Shown here: positions 28,958-39,786 of the stretch, piece by piece
Numbering within the stretch: position 1 is the first letter of the stretch
Layout: the number at the start of each line of letters is the position of its first letter
Assembly: GCA_903845935.1 (NCBI GenBank)
Contig: CAIMZI010000090.1
Location: forward strand, 1-64,000
Length of the DNA: 64,000 nucleotides
Direction of reading: 5' to 3'
Source of the DNA: an uncultured beta proteobacterium
GTDB taxonomy: Bacteria > Pseudomonadota > Gammaproteobacteria > Burkholderiales > Burkholderiaceae_C
Made by a program: the position numbers and the translations under genes
Notes under the pieces: generated by a model
The model's database searches: none
Told to the model about the DNA's origin: nothing
Seen by the model: the letters and a program-made list of their open reading frames with translations, nothing else

Positions 28958-29833
28958 ATGGCAGTTGTGCCGGCGCAGGCCGACCCACGCCGTTGGCATC
29001 GCGCACAATCGCCCATGCCCATCCAACCCGCCACAGCCCAGCCGCTTGATCTGGCTGCTTCACCAGGGCACTCTGCCTCCAACGCCGTCGCCCGCCTGAG
29101 CCTGCATGCGGTGGCACGCCTGCGCGCCACCCGCCTGGAGCGCAGCCTCAAGCCCTTTATCGCGCGCGGTTCGCGCAAGGAGCGCTGCACCGGTTGCCGC
29201 GTGATGCACAGCCACTGCCTGTGCGCGCTGCGCCCCAGCGTGCCGACTACAGCCGGGGTGTGCCTGATCATGTGCGACATCGAGCCGCTCAAGCCCAGCA
29301 ACACTGGCTGGCTGATTGCCGACATGGTGGCCGACACGGCAGCCTTTGGCTGGGCGCGCACGGCGGTGGACCCGACCCTGCTGGAGATGCTGGCCGACCC
29401 GCAGTGGCAGCCCTTTGTGGTGTTCCCCGGCGAATATGTGGAGGCCGCCGAGCGGGTGGTGACGGAAGTGAGGCCAGTGGCCGGCAAGCGCCCGCTGTTC
29501 ATTTTGCTGGACGCCACCTGGTCGGAGGCGCGCAAGATGTTTCGCAAGAGCCCGTATCTCGACCACCTGCCGGTGCTCAGCCTGCAGCCAGAGCAGTTGT
29601 CCAACTACCGGCTACGCCGCTCCAAACGCGATGACCACTTATGCACCTCGGAGGTGGCGGCGCTGTGCCTGGAGCTTGCCGGTGAACCGCACGCCGCCGA
29701 CACGCTGAGCGCCTATCTGGATGTGTTCACCAACCATTACCTGAATGCCAAGAACAGCGTGAAGGTGGACTGGGAAGACGCCGCGCATCTGCGCCTGCGT
29801 GCGCTGGGCGAGCCTGCCGCTACGCCGGACTGA
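28958..29833 (+). CDS. DTW-domain tRNA-uridine aminocarboxypropyltransferase (TapT/YfiP-like)
   Basis: 291 residues from the first ATG; an ATG at 29015 (272 residues) is equally possible, since neither has a clear ribosome binding site. A Cys-rich zinc-binding stretch (CTGCRVMHSHCLC) precedes the DTW signature in LLDATWSEARKM and the typical LSNYRLRRSKRDDHLCTSE-type segment near the C-terminus. Family members such as E. coli TapT move the 3-amino-3-carboxypropyl group of S-adenosylmethionine to a tRNA uridine. It is cytoplasmic, stands alone and is divergent from sbcDC. Confidence 0.85.
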   Translation: MAVVPAQADPRRWHRAQSPMPIQPATAQPLDLAASPGHSASNAVARLSLHAVARLRATRLERSLKPFIARGSRKERCTGCRVMHSHCLCALRPSVPTTAGVCLIMCDIEPLKPSNTGWLIADMVADTAAFGWARTAVDPTLLEMLADPQWQPFVVFPGEYVEAAERVVTEVRPVAGKRPLFILLDATWSEARKMFRKSPYLDHLPVLSLQPEQLSNYRLRRSKRDDHLCTSEVAALCLELAGEPHAADTLSAYLDVFTNHYLNAKNSVKVDWEDAAHLRLRALGEPAATPD

Positions 29834-29879
29834 GCCGTTAAGTGGTTGTGGTGGCAGCGCTCACTAGGGGCTTCTGTTA

Positions 29880-29915
29880 AAGTGATGCGTGATGCTAACG
29901 CATCAATCATCACTT
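29880..29915 (+). promoter_or_regulatory. Nested inverted repeats, probable autoregulatory operator of the toxin-antitoxin pair
   Basis: An inner repeat TGATGCGT (29883-29890) / ACGCATCA (29898-29905) with a seven-base spacer lies inside an outer repeat AAGTGATG (29880-29887) / CATCACTT (29908-29915). Both share one centre near 29894-29898 and end 13 bp before the antitoxin ATG. A ribbon-helix-helix antitoxin typically binds such repeats with its toxin and represses the operon. Confidence 0.72.
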
Positions 29916-29928
29916 CTGGAGTTTGATT

Positions 29929-30198
29929 ATGCGCACCACCCTTGACATTGCCGACGACGTTTTGTTTGCCGCCAAGGAGATAGCGCAGCGCGAAAAAAAA
30001 ACCCTGGGCCATGTCATCAGCGAGCTGGCCAGGCGCGCCTTTCAGAATCGGGGGCTGGTGGAACCCGCCTCGCCAGGCAGCCAGAAGCCCAATGTATCCG
30101 AGCGGCTGGCAGGGTTTGGTATTCGCCCCTTGCCCCAACGCGGCGGCATTGTCAGCAACGAGCTGATAGACCGCCTGCGTGACGCGGAGGGTGTTTGA
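29929..30198 (+). CDS. vapB: Ribbon-helix-helix antitoxin, VapB-like
   Basis: 89 residues from the ATG at 29929, preceded by CTGGAG. The N-terminus MRTTLDIADDVLFAAKEIAQ and following TLGHVISELARRAF form a MetJ/CopG-type ribbon-helix-helix DNA-binding fold. The C-terminal half should wrap and inhibit the toxin. It probably represses its own operon through the inverted repeats just upstream. The stop codon overlaps the toxin start by one base (TGATG), the common coupling of antitoxin and toxin. It is a type II antitoxin; the exact family name within VapB-like proteins is open. Confidence 0.85.
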   Translation: MRTTLDIADDVLFAAKEIAQREKKTLGHVISELARRAFQNRGLVEPASPGSQKPNVSERLAGFGIRPLPQRGGIVSNELIDRLRDAEGV

Positions 30199-30626
30199 TG
30201 CGCGCGCTACTGGACGTCAACGTACTGATTGCCCTGCATGACCGTGACCATGTGCACCATGAGCGCGCCGCACTTTGGCTGGAGAAAAACATCGCCTCCG
30301 GCTGGGCCAGCTGCCCTCTGACCCAAAACGGCTGCCTGCGCATCATGAGCCAAAGCGCTTACAGCAGCCCACAACCCCTCGCCGTGCTGATTGCCATGTT
30401 GCAAGGCTCGGTTGCGGCACCGCACCACCGCCTATGGCCGGACGACATCAGTCTGCTGGACGCAGCGGCGTTCCATCACCAGCACATGCACAGCCCCCAT
30501 CAGCTCACCGATCTGTATCTGCTGGCGTTGGCGGTCAAACATTCCGGGCGACTGGTCAGCTTCGACCAACGCATTCCGCTCAGCGCCGTTCAGGGAGCCA
30601 AGGCCCAGCATCTGGTCATCCTGTAG
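30198..30626 (+). CDS. vapC: PIN-domain ribonuclease toxin, VapC-like
   Basis: 142 residues from the ATG at 30198, which overlaps the antitoxin stop. A PIN domain runs through most of the protein: ALLDVNVLIALHD with the first metal-binding Asp6, LTQNGCLRI, then HQLTDLYLLALAVKHSGRLVSFDQRI carrying the later acidic residues. VapC toxins are Mg-dependent RNases, often cutting tRNA or rRNA, and are held inactive by the paired antitoxin. All catalytic acidic positions seem present, so the module looks functional. It ends 68 bp before the cation-efflux gene. Confidence 0.88.
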   Translation: MRALLDVNVLIALHDRDHVHHERAALWLEKNIASGWASCPLTQNGCLRIMSQSAYSSPQPLAVLIAMLQGSVAAPHHRLWPDDISLLDAAAFHHQHMHSPHQLTDLYLLALAVKHSGRLVSFDQRIPLSAVQGAKAQHLVIL

Positions 30627-30693
30627 GCCCTCAGCAAAGCTTAACCCTGGCGCGCTATGCTGCGGGTTTACCAGTAAGCCAAAAGAACGCCCC

Positions 30694-31650
30694 ATGAACT
30701 TTACCGACATCGACGACAGCTCCGAGCACGCCACGCACACGCCGACCGAACGCGCGGCCGCCGCCAGTCGCAGCACCTGGGTTAGCGTGGCCGTAAACTT
30801 GGTCCTATCCATCACCCAGATCGTGGTGGGCACGCTGGCCAAATCGCAGGGCCTGATTGCCGACGGCGTCCATTCGCTGTCGGACCTGGTGGCTGATTTT
30901 GTGGTGCTGTTTGCCGGCCACCACGCCAAGAAAGATGCCGACGAAGATCACCCTTACGGCCACCATCGTTTCGAAACCGCGGCCTCGCTGGCCCTGGGCC
31001 TGTTGCTGCTGGGCGTGGGCGTGGGCATGGTCTGGTCGGCGCTGCAAAAGCTGGAGTCCCCCAGCTCCATCCCCACCGTCCACGTGACGGCCCTGTGGGT
31101 GGCACTGGTGGCCATTGCCTCCAAGGAACTGCTGTTTCGCTACATGCTGCGCGTGGCCAAGGCGGTCAAGTCCAGCATGCTGGTGGCCAACGCCTGGCAT
31201 GCGCGCTCGGATGCGGCGTCGTCCCTGGTGGTCAGCATAGGCCTGATCGGCAATCTGCTGGGTTATCCGCTCTTGGACCCGATTGCCGCCCTGATCGTGG
31301 GCTTCATGGTCGGCAAGATGGGCTGGAGCTTTGGCTGGGACGCGCTGCACGATTTGATGGACCGTGGCCTGGATGAGGCCGAGGTGCAGGCCATACGCGA
31401 CACCCTGCAATCGTCGCCCGGCGTGCTGGGCGTTCACGATGTGCGCACCCGAAAGATGGGTGACATGGTGGTGGTGGATGCCCACCTGGAAGTGGACGCC
31501 ACGATCACCGTGGAGGCCGGCCACAATATTGCCGTGGCAGCGCGCCAGGCCGTCATGCAGCGCCACCGCGTGCTGGACCTGATGACCCATGTGGACCCGT
31601 CGCAGCGCCCCGACCGCGACCACCATGGAGCGGGCCTAGCGGAGTCATAG
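30694..31650 (+). CDS. Cation diffusion facilitator (CDF) family metal efflux protein
   Basis: 318 residues from the ATG at 30694. Six membrane helices (about 27-225) carry the metal-site motifs DGVHSLSD in helix 2 and HARSDAASS in helix 5. This matches the HxxxD site of zinc/cadmium-type CDF carriers, or the DxxxD type of iron/manganese carriers depending on alignment. The cytoplasmic C-terminal domain (about 235-300, ending with many His/Asp) is the usual dimerising metal sensor. It exchanges a divalent metal for protons across the inner membrane. The metal cannot be fixed from sequence alone. No regulator is adjacent. Confidence 0.9.
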   Translation: MNFTDIDDSSEHATHTPTERAAAASRSTWVSVAVNLVLSITQIVVGTLAKSQGLIADGVHSLSDLVADFVVLFAGHHAKKDADEDHPYGHHRFETAASLALGLLLLGVGVGMVWSALQKLESPSSIPTVHVTALWVALVAIASKELLFRYMLRVAKAVKSSMLVANAWHARSDAASSLVVSIGLIGNLLGYPLLDPIAALIVGFMVGKMGWSFGWDALHDLMDRGLDEAEVQAIRDTLQSSPGVLGVHDVRTRKMGDMVVVDAHLEVDATITVEAGHNIAVAARQAVMQRHRVLDLMTHVDPSQRPDRDHHGAGLAES

Positions 31651-31792
31651 GCATAAGCCGGAATTAATCCCGGCGAAGCCCTTTGCGGGGCGACGGATGT
31701 GCAAGAATCCATCGAAAGCAAGCACCACCGTGGTGTGCAGCAACTATGCCAAAAATACTGTCGTTATCTCGCGTTTCAGGACCTTAATTTTC

Positions 31793-34456
31793 ATGTCGCG
31801 CGCGCGCTCCGTCCAGACACTGCTGATTGCCGTTCTGCTGGGCGTCAATCTGCTGGCCCTAGTGGCATCTGCTTATTGGCTGTACCAGAGCAAGCACCAG
31901 TTTGTGGAAAGTGCCGAAATCCGTACGCGCAACATTGCCAGCGCGGTGGAGCGCAACCTGTCGTCCAGCGTCGACAAGGTCGACTTTGCCTTGATGCACA
32001 TGGTGGACGATGTGCAGCGATTGACCAGCAGCAGTAAATCCATTGACTCCAGCAACCTGAACGCTGCCTTTTCCAACATGCACAAGCGCCTGCCAGAGAT
32101 TGAAGGCCTGCGCGTGGCCGACAAGGATGGTCACGTTTTTCTGGGCAGTGGCATGGACCTGAGCAAGCCCGTCAGCATTGCCGACCGCGACTACTATCAG
32201 GCGCTGCGCGCAGGCCAAGACCACACGCTGTGGATCAGCAAGCCGATGATGGGGCGGCTGGTGAAACACCCCATCATCGTGTTTGCGCGGCGCTATGACG
32301 ACGCCCAGGGCCAATTTGCAGGCGTGGTGTTTGCCACCATCGCGCTGGACTATTTCCAGCACCTACTGGCACGCTTTGACCTGGGCGCGCAGGGTACGCT
32401 GGTGCTGCGCGACCTGGATCTGGGACTGATCGTGCGCAGCCCACCGATCGCCGACCTGCCCGTCGGCCAGGTCGGCAACCGCGCGGTGTCGGCTGAGTTC
32501 CGCACGCTGTATGACAGCGGCAGCGCTAGCGCCATCTTCTTCACCCCGCAGGGCTCGGACAGTGTGGAGCGCATCATTGCCTTTGAGCACGTCAGCAATG
32601 CGCCCATGCTGATCATTGCCGGCTCGGCCAGCGCGGATTACCTGAGCGGCTGGTATGGCGAGCGCGACAAGACCATTGCCAGCACCGGCCTCTTTATGCT
32701 GGTGACGCTGGTGCTGGGCGCCATGCTGTGGCGACTGCTAAACACCACCGCGCTGGAGGCCCTGCGCAACCAGGTGTATTTGCGCAATGCCAGCGACGGC
32801 ATACAGATCACCGATGCCAGCGGCCAGTTGCTGGAGGCCAACGACCGTTTGTGCAGCCTGCTGGGCTATAGCCGCAGCGAACTGCAGTCCATGGGCGCGC
32901 AGCTATGGCCGCAATGCTGGCCCGATGCACAGGCCCGTGACAGCCTGCGCGAACAGGCCCAGGGCTCGGGCGAGCCGCAGTCCCTGGAGACCACGCTGCG
33001 CCGCAAGGACGGCAGCCTGCTGGATGTGGAGGTGCGTTCCAGCCACTTTTACTGGTCCGACCGCTTGCACCTGCATGCCTCGATACGCGACATTGGCGAA
33101 CGCAAGGCACACGCCGAGAAGATCGAACTGCTGGCTTTTTTTGATCCGCTGACCCGACTTCCCAACCGCCGCCTCATGCTGGAGCGCCTGAACCGCGCAC
33201 TGCTGGGCTGTGCGCGCCACCCAAGCCATTGCGCGCTGTTGTTGATCGACATTGACAACTTCAAGGTCCTCAACGACACCCTGGGCCATGCGGTGGGCGA
33301 CCAACTGCTGGTGGAAATGGCCAGGCGCTTGCAAACCTGCCTACGCCAGGGCGACACCGCGGCCCGCATGGGAGGTGACGAGTTTGTGGTGATCCTGGAA
33401 GGCTTGGACGGCGGCGGTATGGCTGCCAGTCAGGCCGAAGCGGTGGCAGAAAAGATCATGGCCCACCTACGCCAGCCTTTTTTGCTGGACCTGGCTGCGG
33501 GCGCGCAGGACCTGCCGCTGCGCAACCATCTGTGCACCTCCAGCATTGGCATTGCCATGTTCAACGACCAGTCGCTGTCCACCGACGAACTGCTGATGCG
33601 CTCCGACACCGCCATGTACCAGGCCAAGGCCTCGGGCCGCAACACGGTGCGTTTTTTTGATCCGGACATGCAGAGCAGCGTGGACGCCCGCGCTGCGCTG
33701 GAACACGACCTGCGTCACGCCCTGGAGCAAGACCAGTTGCAGCTCTACTACCAGCCGCAGGTGGACGACCAGGACCGCATCATGGGGGCCGAAGTCCTTC
33801 TGCGCTGGCTGCACCCGGAACGCGGCCTGGTCATGCCCGGCCACTTCATCCCGCTGGCCGAGGAAACCGGCGTAATTTTGGCCTTGGGTGCCTGGGTGCT
33901 GGAGAACGCCTGCGCGCAACTCACGCGCTGGGCCCAGCAAAGTGCATTCAGCCACCTGACGATTTCGGTCAATGTCAGCGCACGCCAGTTCCGCCAAAGC
34001 GATTTTGTGCAACAGGTCCAGACCATTGTGCAGGCCTCGGGCGCCAACCCGCGACTGCTCAAGCTGGAGCTGACCGAAAGCCTGATGGTCAATAGCGTGC
34101 AGGAGACGGTGGGCAAAATGGAGGCCCTGCATGACTATGGCATTGCGTTTTCGCTGGATGACTTTGGCACCGGTTATTCGTCGCTGTCCTATCTGCAGCG
34201 CCTGCCACTAGACCAGCTCAAGATCGACCAGAGCTTTGTGCGCGACCTGCTGCAAGACAGCAAGGACGCAGCCATTGCCCAGACCGTGGTCAACCTGGCG
34301 CAAAACCTGGGCTTGAGCGTGATTGCCGAGGGCGTGGAAACCCAGGCCCAGCGCGACTTCCTGAGCGACATCGGCTGCCACGCCTACCAGGGCTATTTGT
34401 TTGGCCGACCCTGCCCGCTGCAGGAATTTGAGCAATTGTTCAGCGTCGCTGCTTAG
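31793..34456 (+). CDS. Membrane-bound GGDEF-EAL c-di-GMP enzyme with dCache and PAS sensors
   Basis: 887 residues from the ATG at 31793. A first membrane helix (8-30), a periplasmic dCache-type sensor (about 35-290) and a second helix (about 295-320) lead to a PAS domain (about 325-450). The GGDEF motif is intact at 527-531 and the inhibitory RxxD site (RQGD) lies five residues before it. The EAL domain starts near 655 with Glu667 in AEVLLRW, and has TESLM, DDFGTGYSSL, KIDQSFV and EGVET. Both synthesis and hydrolysis of c-di-GMP look possible. It overlaps the convergent rarD end by four bases. A small hairpin (GCCGG/CCGGC, 31657-31673) lies in the upstream gap. Confidence 0.93.
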   Translation: MSRARSVQTLLIAVLLGVNLLALVASAYWLYQSKHQFVESAEIRTRNIASAVERNLSSSVDKVDFALMHMVDDVQRLTSSSKSIDSSNLNAAFSNMHKRLPEIEGLRVADKDGHVFLGSGMDLSKPVSIADRDYYQALRAGQDHTLWISKPMMGRLVKHPIIVFARRYDDAQGQFAGVVFATIALDYFQHLLARFDLGAQGTLVLRDLDLGLIVRSPPIADLPVGQVGNRAVSAEFRTLYDSGSASAIFFTPQGSDSVERIIAFEHVSNAPMLIIAGSASADYLSGWYGERDKTIASTGLFMLVTLVLGAMLWRLLNTTALEALRNQVYLRNASDGIQITDASGQLLEANDRLCSLLGYSRSELQSMGAQLWPQCWPDAQARDSLREQAQGSGEPQSLETTLRRKDGSLLDVEVRSSHFYWSDRLHLHASIRDIGERKAHAEKIELLAFFDPLTRLPNRRLMLERLNRALLGCARHPSHCALLLIDIDNFKVLNDTLGHAVGDQLLVEMARRLQTCLRQGDTAARMGGDEFVVILEGLDGGGMAASQAEAVAEKIMAHLRQPFLLDLAAGAQDLPLRNHLCTSSIGIAMFNDQSLSTDELLMRSDTAMYQAKASGRNTVRFFDPDMQSSVDARAALEHDLRHALEQDQLQLYYQPQVDDQDRIMGAEVLLRWLHPERGLVMPGHFIPLAEETGVILALGAWVLENACAQLTRWAQQSAFSHLTISVNVSARQFRQSDFVQQVQTIVQASGANPRLLKLELTESLMVNSVQETVGKMEALHDYGIAFSLDDFGTGYSSLSYLQRLPLDQLKIDQSFVRDLLQDSKDAAIAQTVVNLAQNLGLSVIAEGVETQAQRDFLSDIGCHAYQGYLFGRPCPLQEFEQLFSVAA

Positions 34457-35325
34457 CGTTTCAACCGGCCGACCAGCCAGCCCTCGGCGCTGTAAATCAC
34501 CAGCGCCAACCAGATCAGCAAAAAGCCGACAAAGCGCGCGCTGGCAAAAGGCTCATGAAACAGCCAGACGCCGATCGCAAATTGCAGGCTGGGCGAAATG
34601 TATTGCAAAATTCCCATAGTGGTCAGCGTGATGCGCCTGGCACCTGCGGCAAACAGCAGCAAGGGAATGGCGGTCATCGGCCCACCAAACAGCAGCCAGG
34701 CAAAAGTGACGGGGTCAAACTGAACAAAGGCGCTGTGGCCCTGCCAGCTTAAATAGGCCAGCACGCCGACGGCGAAAGGCGCCAGCAACAGGGTCTCCAG
34801 CGACAAGCCTTCCAGCGCACCCAGGGAACCCACCTTGCGCAACAGGCCGTAGCCGCCAAAGCTGAAGGCGAGAATCAGCGCGATCCAGGGCGGGTGGCCA
34901 GCCTGCACCGCCAGCCACAACACGCCCGAAGTCGCCACCGCCACGGCCAGCCACTGACCGCGCCGGGGCCGCTCATGCAGCACAAAAAAGCCGATCGCCA
35001 CATTCACCAGCGGCAGGATGAAATAGCCCAGACTGGCGTCCAGCAAATGCTGGTTGTGCACCGCCCAGACATAGGTCAGCCAGTTCAGCGTCAGCAGGGC
35101 CGCCGACAGCGCAAAGGCAGCCAGCACGCGCGGCTGACCGGCCACTGCGCGCAACCAGCTCCAGCGCCGCAGAAAGGTCAGCACGCACAGCAGGAACAGC
35201 GCCGACCAGAGCGTGCGGTGCATCACCACCTCCAGCGGCGCCACGCTGGCCAGTTGATGGAAGTACAGAGGGAACAGGCCCCAGGCGATATAGGCCAGGG
35301 TTGCGTAGAGAACACCAGGATTCAT
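34453..35325 (-). CDS. rarD: RarD-type EamA-family membrane transporter
   Basis: 290 residues from the ATG at 35325; a TTG four codons upstream is less likely. Ten predicted membrane helices form two EamA repeats. The opening GVLYATLAYIAWGLFPLYFH, the EVVMHRTLWS segment and VWAVHNQHLLDASLGYFILPLV are characteristic of RarD. The family exports or imports small metabolites; RarD was named from chloramphenicol-related phenotypes but its substrate is not settled. It stands alone between the c-di-GMP gene and the gap terminator. Confidence 0.88.
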   Translation of the reverse strand: MNPGVLYATLAYIAWGLFPLYFHQLASVAPLEVVMHRTLWSALFLLCVLTFLRRWSWLRAVAGQPRVLAAFALSAALLTLNWLTYVWAVHNQHLLDASLGYFILPLVNVAIGFFVLHERPRRGQWLAVAVATSGVLWLAVQAGHPPWIALILAFSFGGYGLLRKVGSLGALEGLSLETLLLAPFAVGVLAYLSWQGHSAFVQFDPVTFAWLLFGGPMTAIPLLLFAAGARRITLTTMGILQYISPSLQFAIGVWLFHEPFASARFVGFLLIWLALVIYSAEGWLVGRLKR

Positions 35326-35365
35326 GGGAACAGACAAGCAAGCATGGCGCTATTGTCGCCGCCAT

Positions 35366-35393
35366 AAAAAAAAGCGCCCGAAGGCGCTTTTTT
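35366..35393 (-). terminator. Intrinsic terminator downstream of gap
   Basis: AAGCGCC (35372-35378), loop CGAA, GGCGCTT (35383-35389), with T-runs on both strands. The UNCG-like tetraloop and flanking T/A tracts make it a strong bidirectional terminator, 18 bp past the gap stop codon. Confidence 0.9.
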
Positions 35394-35410
35394 CAGGGGT
35401 GGTGCAAGGC

Positions 35411-36427
<1,017 letters not shown>

Positions 36428-36461
36428 TTAAAAATCGATTGTCGAAAAAAACTGTCTCAGT

Positions 36462-38534
36462 CTACTTGCGCTGCAGCAAGCTTTGTACGGTGTCTGCCAC
36501 GTTCGCGTCGGTAAAGCCGAAATGCTTGAACAGCACCGGGGCCGGAGCGGATTCGCCAAAGGTGTCGATGCCGACCACGGCCCCCACGCCGTACTTCCAC
36601 CAGCCATCCGTAGAGCCCATTTCCACAGCCACGCGCGGCACACCGGCGGGCAGCACCAGGCTCTTGTATTCCACGCTCTGGCGGTCAAAGGTAGTGGTAC
36701 TGGGCATGGAAACCACGCGCACCGCAATCTTGCGTTCCGCCAGCAGCAACTGGGCCTTGAGCGCCAACTGCACCTCGGAACCGGTGGCGATGATGACGGC
36801 CTGCGCCTTCTTCTTCATGCCCACATCCTTGGGCTCGGACAGCACATAGGCGCCCTTGCCGATGGCGTCAATGCCGCTGGCATCTGCTGCCAGTTCGGAG
36901 TCGCCCTTGACTGCGTAGCTGATGTTCTGGCGCGACAGCAACAGGGCGGTGGGGCGCTTGTCATTCTGCAGCGCCACGGTCCAGGCCACTGCGGTCTCGG
37001 CCGTATCGCCCGGACGCCACACATCCAGATTGGGGATCAGGCGCAGCGAGGCGGCGTGTTCAATCGACTGGTGGGTGGGGCCGTCCTCACCCAGACCGAT
37101 GGAGTCATGGGTGAACACATGGATCACGCGGATCTTCATCAATGCGGCCATGCGGATGGCATTGCGGCTGTAGTCGCTGAAGGTCAGGAAGGTGCCGCCA
37201 TAGGGAATGAAGCCGCCATGCAAGGCAATGCCGTTCATGATGGCGGCCATGCCGAATTCGCGCACGCCGTAGTTGATGTGGCGCCCGCCGATCAAATTGC
37301 CATTTGCGTCCGGCGTCTGCACCACATCGCCCTGCATCGTGAAGCGCAGATTGGGCGTGCTCTTGGTGTTGGTCAGGTTGGAGCCGGTCAGGTCGGCCGA
37401 GCCGCCCAGCAGTTCGGGCACGGCTGCAGTGAAGGATTCGAGTGCCAGTTGCGAGGCCTTGCGGCTGGCAACCGTCTCGCCCTTTTGGTGCGCGGCAATG
37501 ATGGTGTCCACGGCGGTCTGCACAAACTTCTTGGGCAACTCGCCCTTCATGCGGCGTACCAGCTCCTTGGCCTGGGCCGGGTAGGCGGCCTTGTAGGCGT
37601 CGAAGCCTTCGGTCCATTCTTTTTGCGCGGCAGCCCCTTTGGCCTTGGCGTCCCAGTCGGAGTACACCTCCTTGGGAATCACAAAGGGCGCATGCTCCCA
37701 GCCAATGGCTGCGCGGGTCAGCTTGATTTCTTCGGCGCCCAGCGGCTCGCCGTGCGCCTTGGAGGTGTTGGCGCGGTTCGGTGAACCAAAACCGATATGC
37801 GTCTTGCAAATGATCAGCGTCGGTCTGTCGGTGGATTTCTTGGCCTCGGCAATGGTCTTGGACACCAGCTCGACGTCGTGGCCGTCGATCGGACCCAGCA
37901 CATTCCAGCCGTAGCTCACAAAGCGCAGCGCGGTGTTGTCGGCAAACCAGGGCGCGACCTGGCCGTCAATGGAGATACCGTTGTCGTCGTACAGCGCAAT
38001 CAGCTTGCCCAGCTTCCAGGCACCGGCCAGGGAGGCGGCCTCGTGGCTGATGCCCTCCATCAGGCAGCCGTCACCCATGAACACATAGGTGTGGTGATCA
38101 ACGATGGCATGGCCTTCGCGATTGAATTCCTTGGCCAGCAGTTTCTCGGCCAGCGCCATGCCCACGGCATTGGTCAGGCCCTGGCCCAGCGGGCCGGTGG
38201 TGGTTTCCACGCCGGGGGTGATGCCGTACTCGGGATGACCCGCGGTTTTGCTGTGCAGGGTGCGGAAGTTTTTGAGCTCTTCCATCGGCAACTTGTAGCC
38301 GGTCAGGTGCAAGAGCGCATAAATCAGCATCGAGCCGTGGCCATTGGACAGCACAAAGCGGTCGCGGTTCATCCAATTGGGCTTGGCCGGGTTGTGGCGC
38401 AGATGCTCGCCCCACAGGGCCACTGCCATATCGGCCATGCCCATGGGGGCGCCGGGGTGACCGGAGTTGGCAAGTTGAACTGCGTCCATGGCAAGTGCGC
38501 GGATTGCGCTTGCCATTTGTTGGGTGTTGGCCAT
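36462..38534 (-). CDS. tkt: Transketolase
   Basis: 690 residues from the ATG at 38534, giving [20 protein letters not shown]; upstream in-frame codons are not conserved. The thiamine-diphosphate site is [18 protein letters not shown] followed by LYDDNGIS. The pyrimidine-binding domain includes [16 protein letters not shown] and GEDGPTHQ. It transfers two-carbon units between sugar phosphates in the non-oxidative pentose phosphate or Calvin pathway. Upstream of gap in one likely operon, divergent from an Old Yellow Enzyme gene. Length and motifs are complete. Confidence 0.97.
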   Translation of the reverse strand: MANTQQMASAIRALAMDAVQLANSGHPGAPMGMADMAVALWGEHLRHNPAKPNWMNRDRFVLSNGHGSMLIYALLHLTGYKLPMEELKNFRTLHSKTAGHPEYGITPGVETTTGPLGQGLTNAVGMALAEKLLAKEFNREGHAIVDHHTYVFMGDGCLMEGISHEAASLAGAWKLGKLIALYDDNGISIDGQVAPWFADNTALRFVSYGWNVLGPIDGHDVELVSKTIAEAKKSTDRPTLIICKTHIGFGSPNRANTSKAHGEPLGAEEIKLTRAAIGWEHAPFVIPKEVYSDWDAKAKGAAAQKEWTEGFDAYKAAYPAQAKELVRRMKGELPKKFVQTAVDTIIAAHQKGETVASRKASQLALESFTAAVPELLGGSADLTGSNLTNTKSTPNLRFTMQGDVVQTPDANGNLIGGRHINYGVREFGMAAIMNGIALHGGFIPYGGTFLTFSDYSRNAIRMAALMKIRVIHVFTHDSIGLGEDGPTHQSIEHAASLRLIPNLDVWRPGDTAETAVAWTVALQNDKRPTALLLSRQNISYAVKGDSELAADASGIDAIGKGAYVLSEPKDVGMKKKAQAVIIATGSEVQLALKAQLLLAERKIAVRVVSMPSTTTFDRQSVEYKSLVLPAGVPRVAVEMGSTDGWWKYGVGAVVGIDTFGESAPAPVLFKHFGFTDANVADTVQSLLQRK

Positions 38535-38663
38535 GGTTGGCGGCTCCAGGTGGTAGTGAGTGCGAAGAAGCGAATACTTAACCCGCCATTTTACCGGTGC
38601 CACCGTGCAAGGCTTTTGCAGCGCCACAACGCAGCCCACGCCACCACGCGATATGCTTGCTGG

Positions 38664-39785
38664 ATGAGCACACTTTTTACCCCCCTGAACCTGCCTTCAC
38701 CACGCGGCGGCATCACCCTGGCGAACCGCATTGTGGTCGCACCCATGTGCCAGTATTCCGCCATCAACGGTGAGGCCACCGACTGGCATCTGATGCACTG
38801 GGGCAATCTGCTCAACGGCGGCGCGGCCATGTTCACCATCGAAGCCACGGCCGTGCTGCCCGAGGGCCGTATCACTCCCAGCTGCCTGGGGCTGTGGGAC
38901 GAGCGCACCGAGGTCAAGCTGGCCGACAACTTGCAGCGCGCCCGCAAGCTGGCGCCGCATGTTGCTGTGTGCATTCAGCTCGCGCACGCCGGGCGCAAGG
39001 CATCCAGCGCCGTGCCCTGGCAGGGCGGCCAGCTGCTAAGCGCAGACCAAGGCGGCTGGCAAACCGTAGGCCCATCGGCCCTGCCGCAGCTGCCCAATGA
39101 GGCGCCGCCGACGGCCATGGATGCGGCTGAACTGGCCCGTGTGCGCGATGCCTTTGTGACAGCCGCTTTGCGTGCCGACAAGATGGGCATAGACGCGATT
39201 GAGTTACACGGCGCCCATGGCTACTTGTTGCATGAATTTTTGTCACCCTTGTCCAACCAGCGCGCCGACGAATATGGTGGCAGCCTGGAGAACCGCATGC
39301 GCTATCCGCTGGAAGTGTTTGCCGCCGTGCGCGCAGCCTACCAAGGCGTGCTGGGCATTCGCGTGTCGGCCAGCGACTGGGTGGAAGGCGGCCTGAGCGC
39401 CGACGAAGTGACGGAATTCGCCAAGTGCCTCAAGGCCCTGGGCTGCGACTTCATCCATGTCTCCAGCGGTGGCCTGTCGCCGCAGCAAAAGATTGCCATT
39501 GGCCCGGGCTACCAGCTGCACTTTGCCAAACAGATCCGGGCAGCCACCGGCATGGTCACCACCGCCGTCGGCCTGATTACCGAGCCGCAGCAGGCAGAAG
39601 ACGCTTTGCTGGCCGGTGACGCCGACCTGATCGCCCTGGCCCGCGCCTTTTTGTACCAGCCGCGCTGGGGCTGGCAGGCCGCGGCCGCCCTGGGCGCCAC
39701 GGTAGAAGCCAACCCGGTCTACTGGCGCTGCCTGCCACGCGAGGCCCAAGCCGCATTTGGCAAGGTGTCTATAGGCGGGCGCTAA
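38664..39785 (+). CDS. Old Yellow Enzyme family NADH:flavin oxidoreductase (YqjM-like)
   Basis: 373 residues from the ATG at 38664. It is an FMN-binding TIM barrel of the short, YqjM-like class: VAPMCQYSA near the start, [11 protein letters not shown], the active-site [19 protein letters not shown] with its His pair, and [11 protein letters not shown]. These enzymes reduce activated C=C bonds of enones using NAD(P)H. The physiological substrate is unknown; roles in electrophile detoxification are usual. It is divergent from tkt, and its stop meets the stop of the convergent response regulator gene. Confidence 0.93.
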   Translation: MSTLFTPLNLPSPRGGITLANRIVVAPMCQYSAINGEATDWHLMHWGNLLNGGAAMFTIEATAVLPEGRITPSCLGLWDERTEVKLADNLQRARKLAPHVAVCIQLAHAGRKASSAVPWQGGQLLSADQGGWQTVGPSALPQLPNEAPPTAMDAAELARVRDAFVTAALRADKMGIDAIELHGAHGYLLHEFLSPLSNQRADEYGGSLENRMRYPLEVFAAVRAAYQGVLGIRVSASDWVEGGLSADEVTEFAKCLKALGCDFIHVSSGGLSPQQKIAIGPGYQLHFAKQIRAATGMVTTAVGLITEPQQAEDALLAGDADLIALARAFLYQPRWGWQAAAALGATVEANPVYWRCLPREAQAAFGKVSIGGR

Positions 39786-39786
39786 T

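Noticed and set aside
31651-31792. A c-di-GMP riboswitch before the GGDEF-EAL gene
   Set aside because: Only one short GCCGG/CCGGC hairpin is visible; the conserved GEMM core and second stem are absent.
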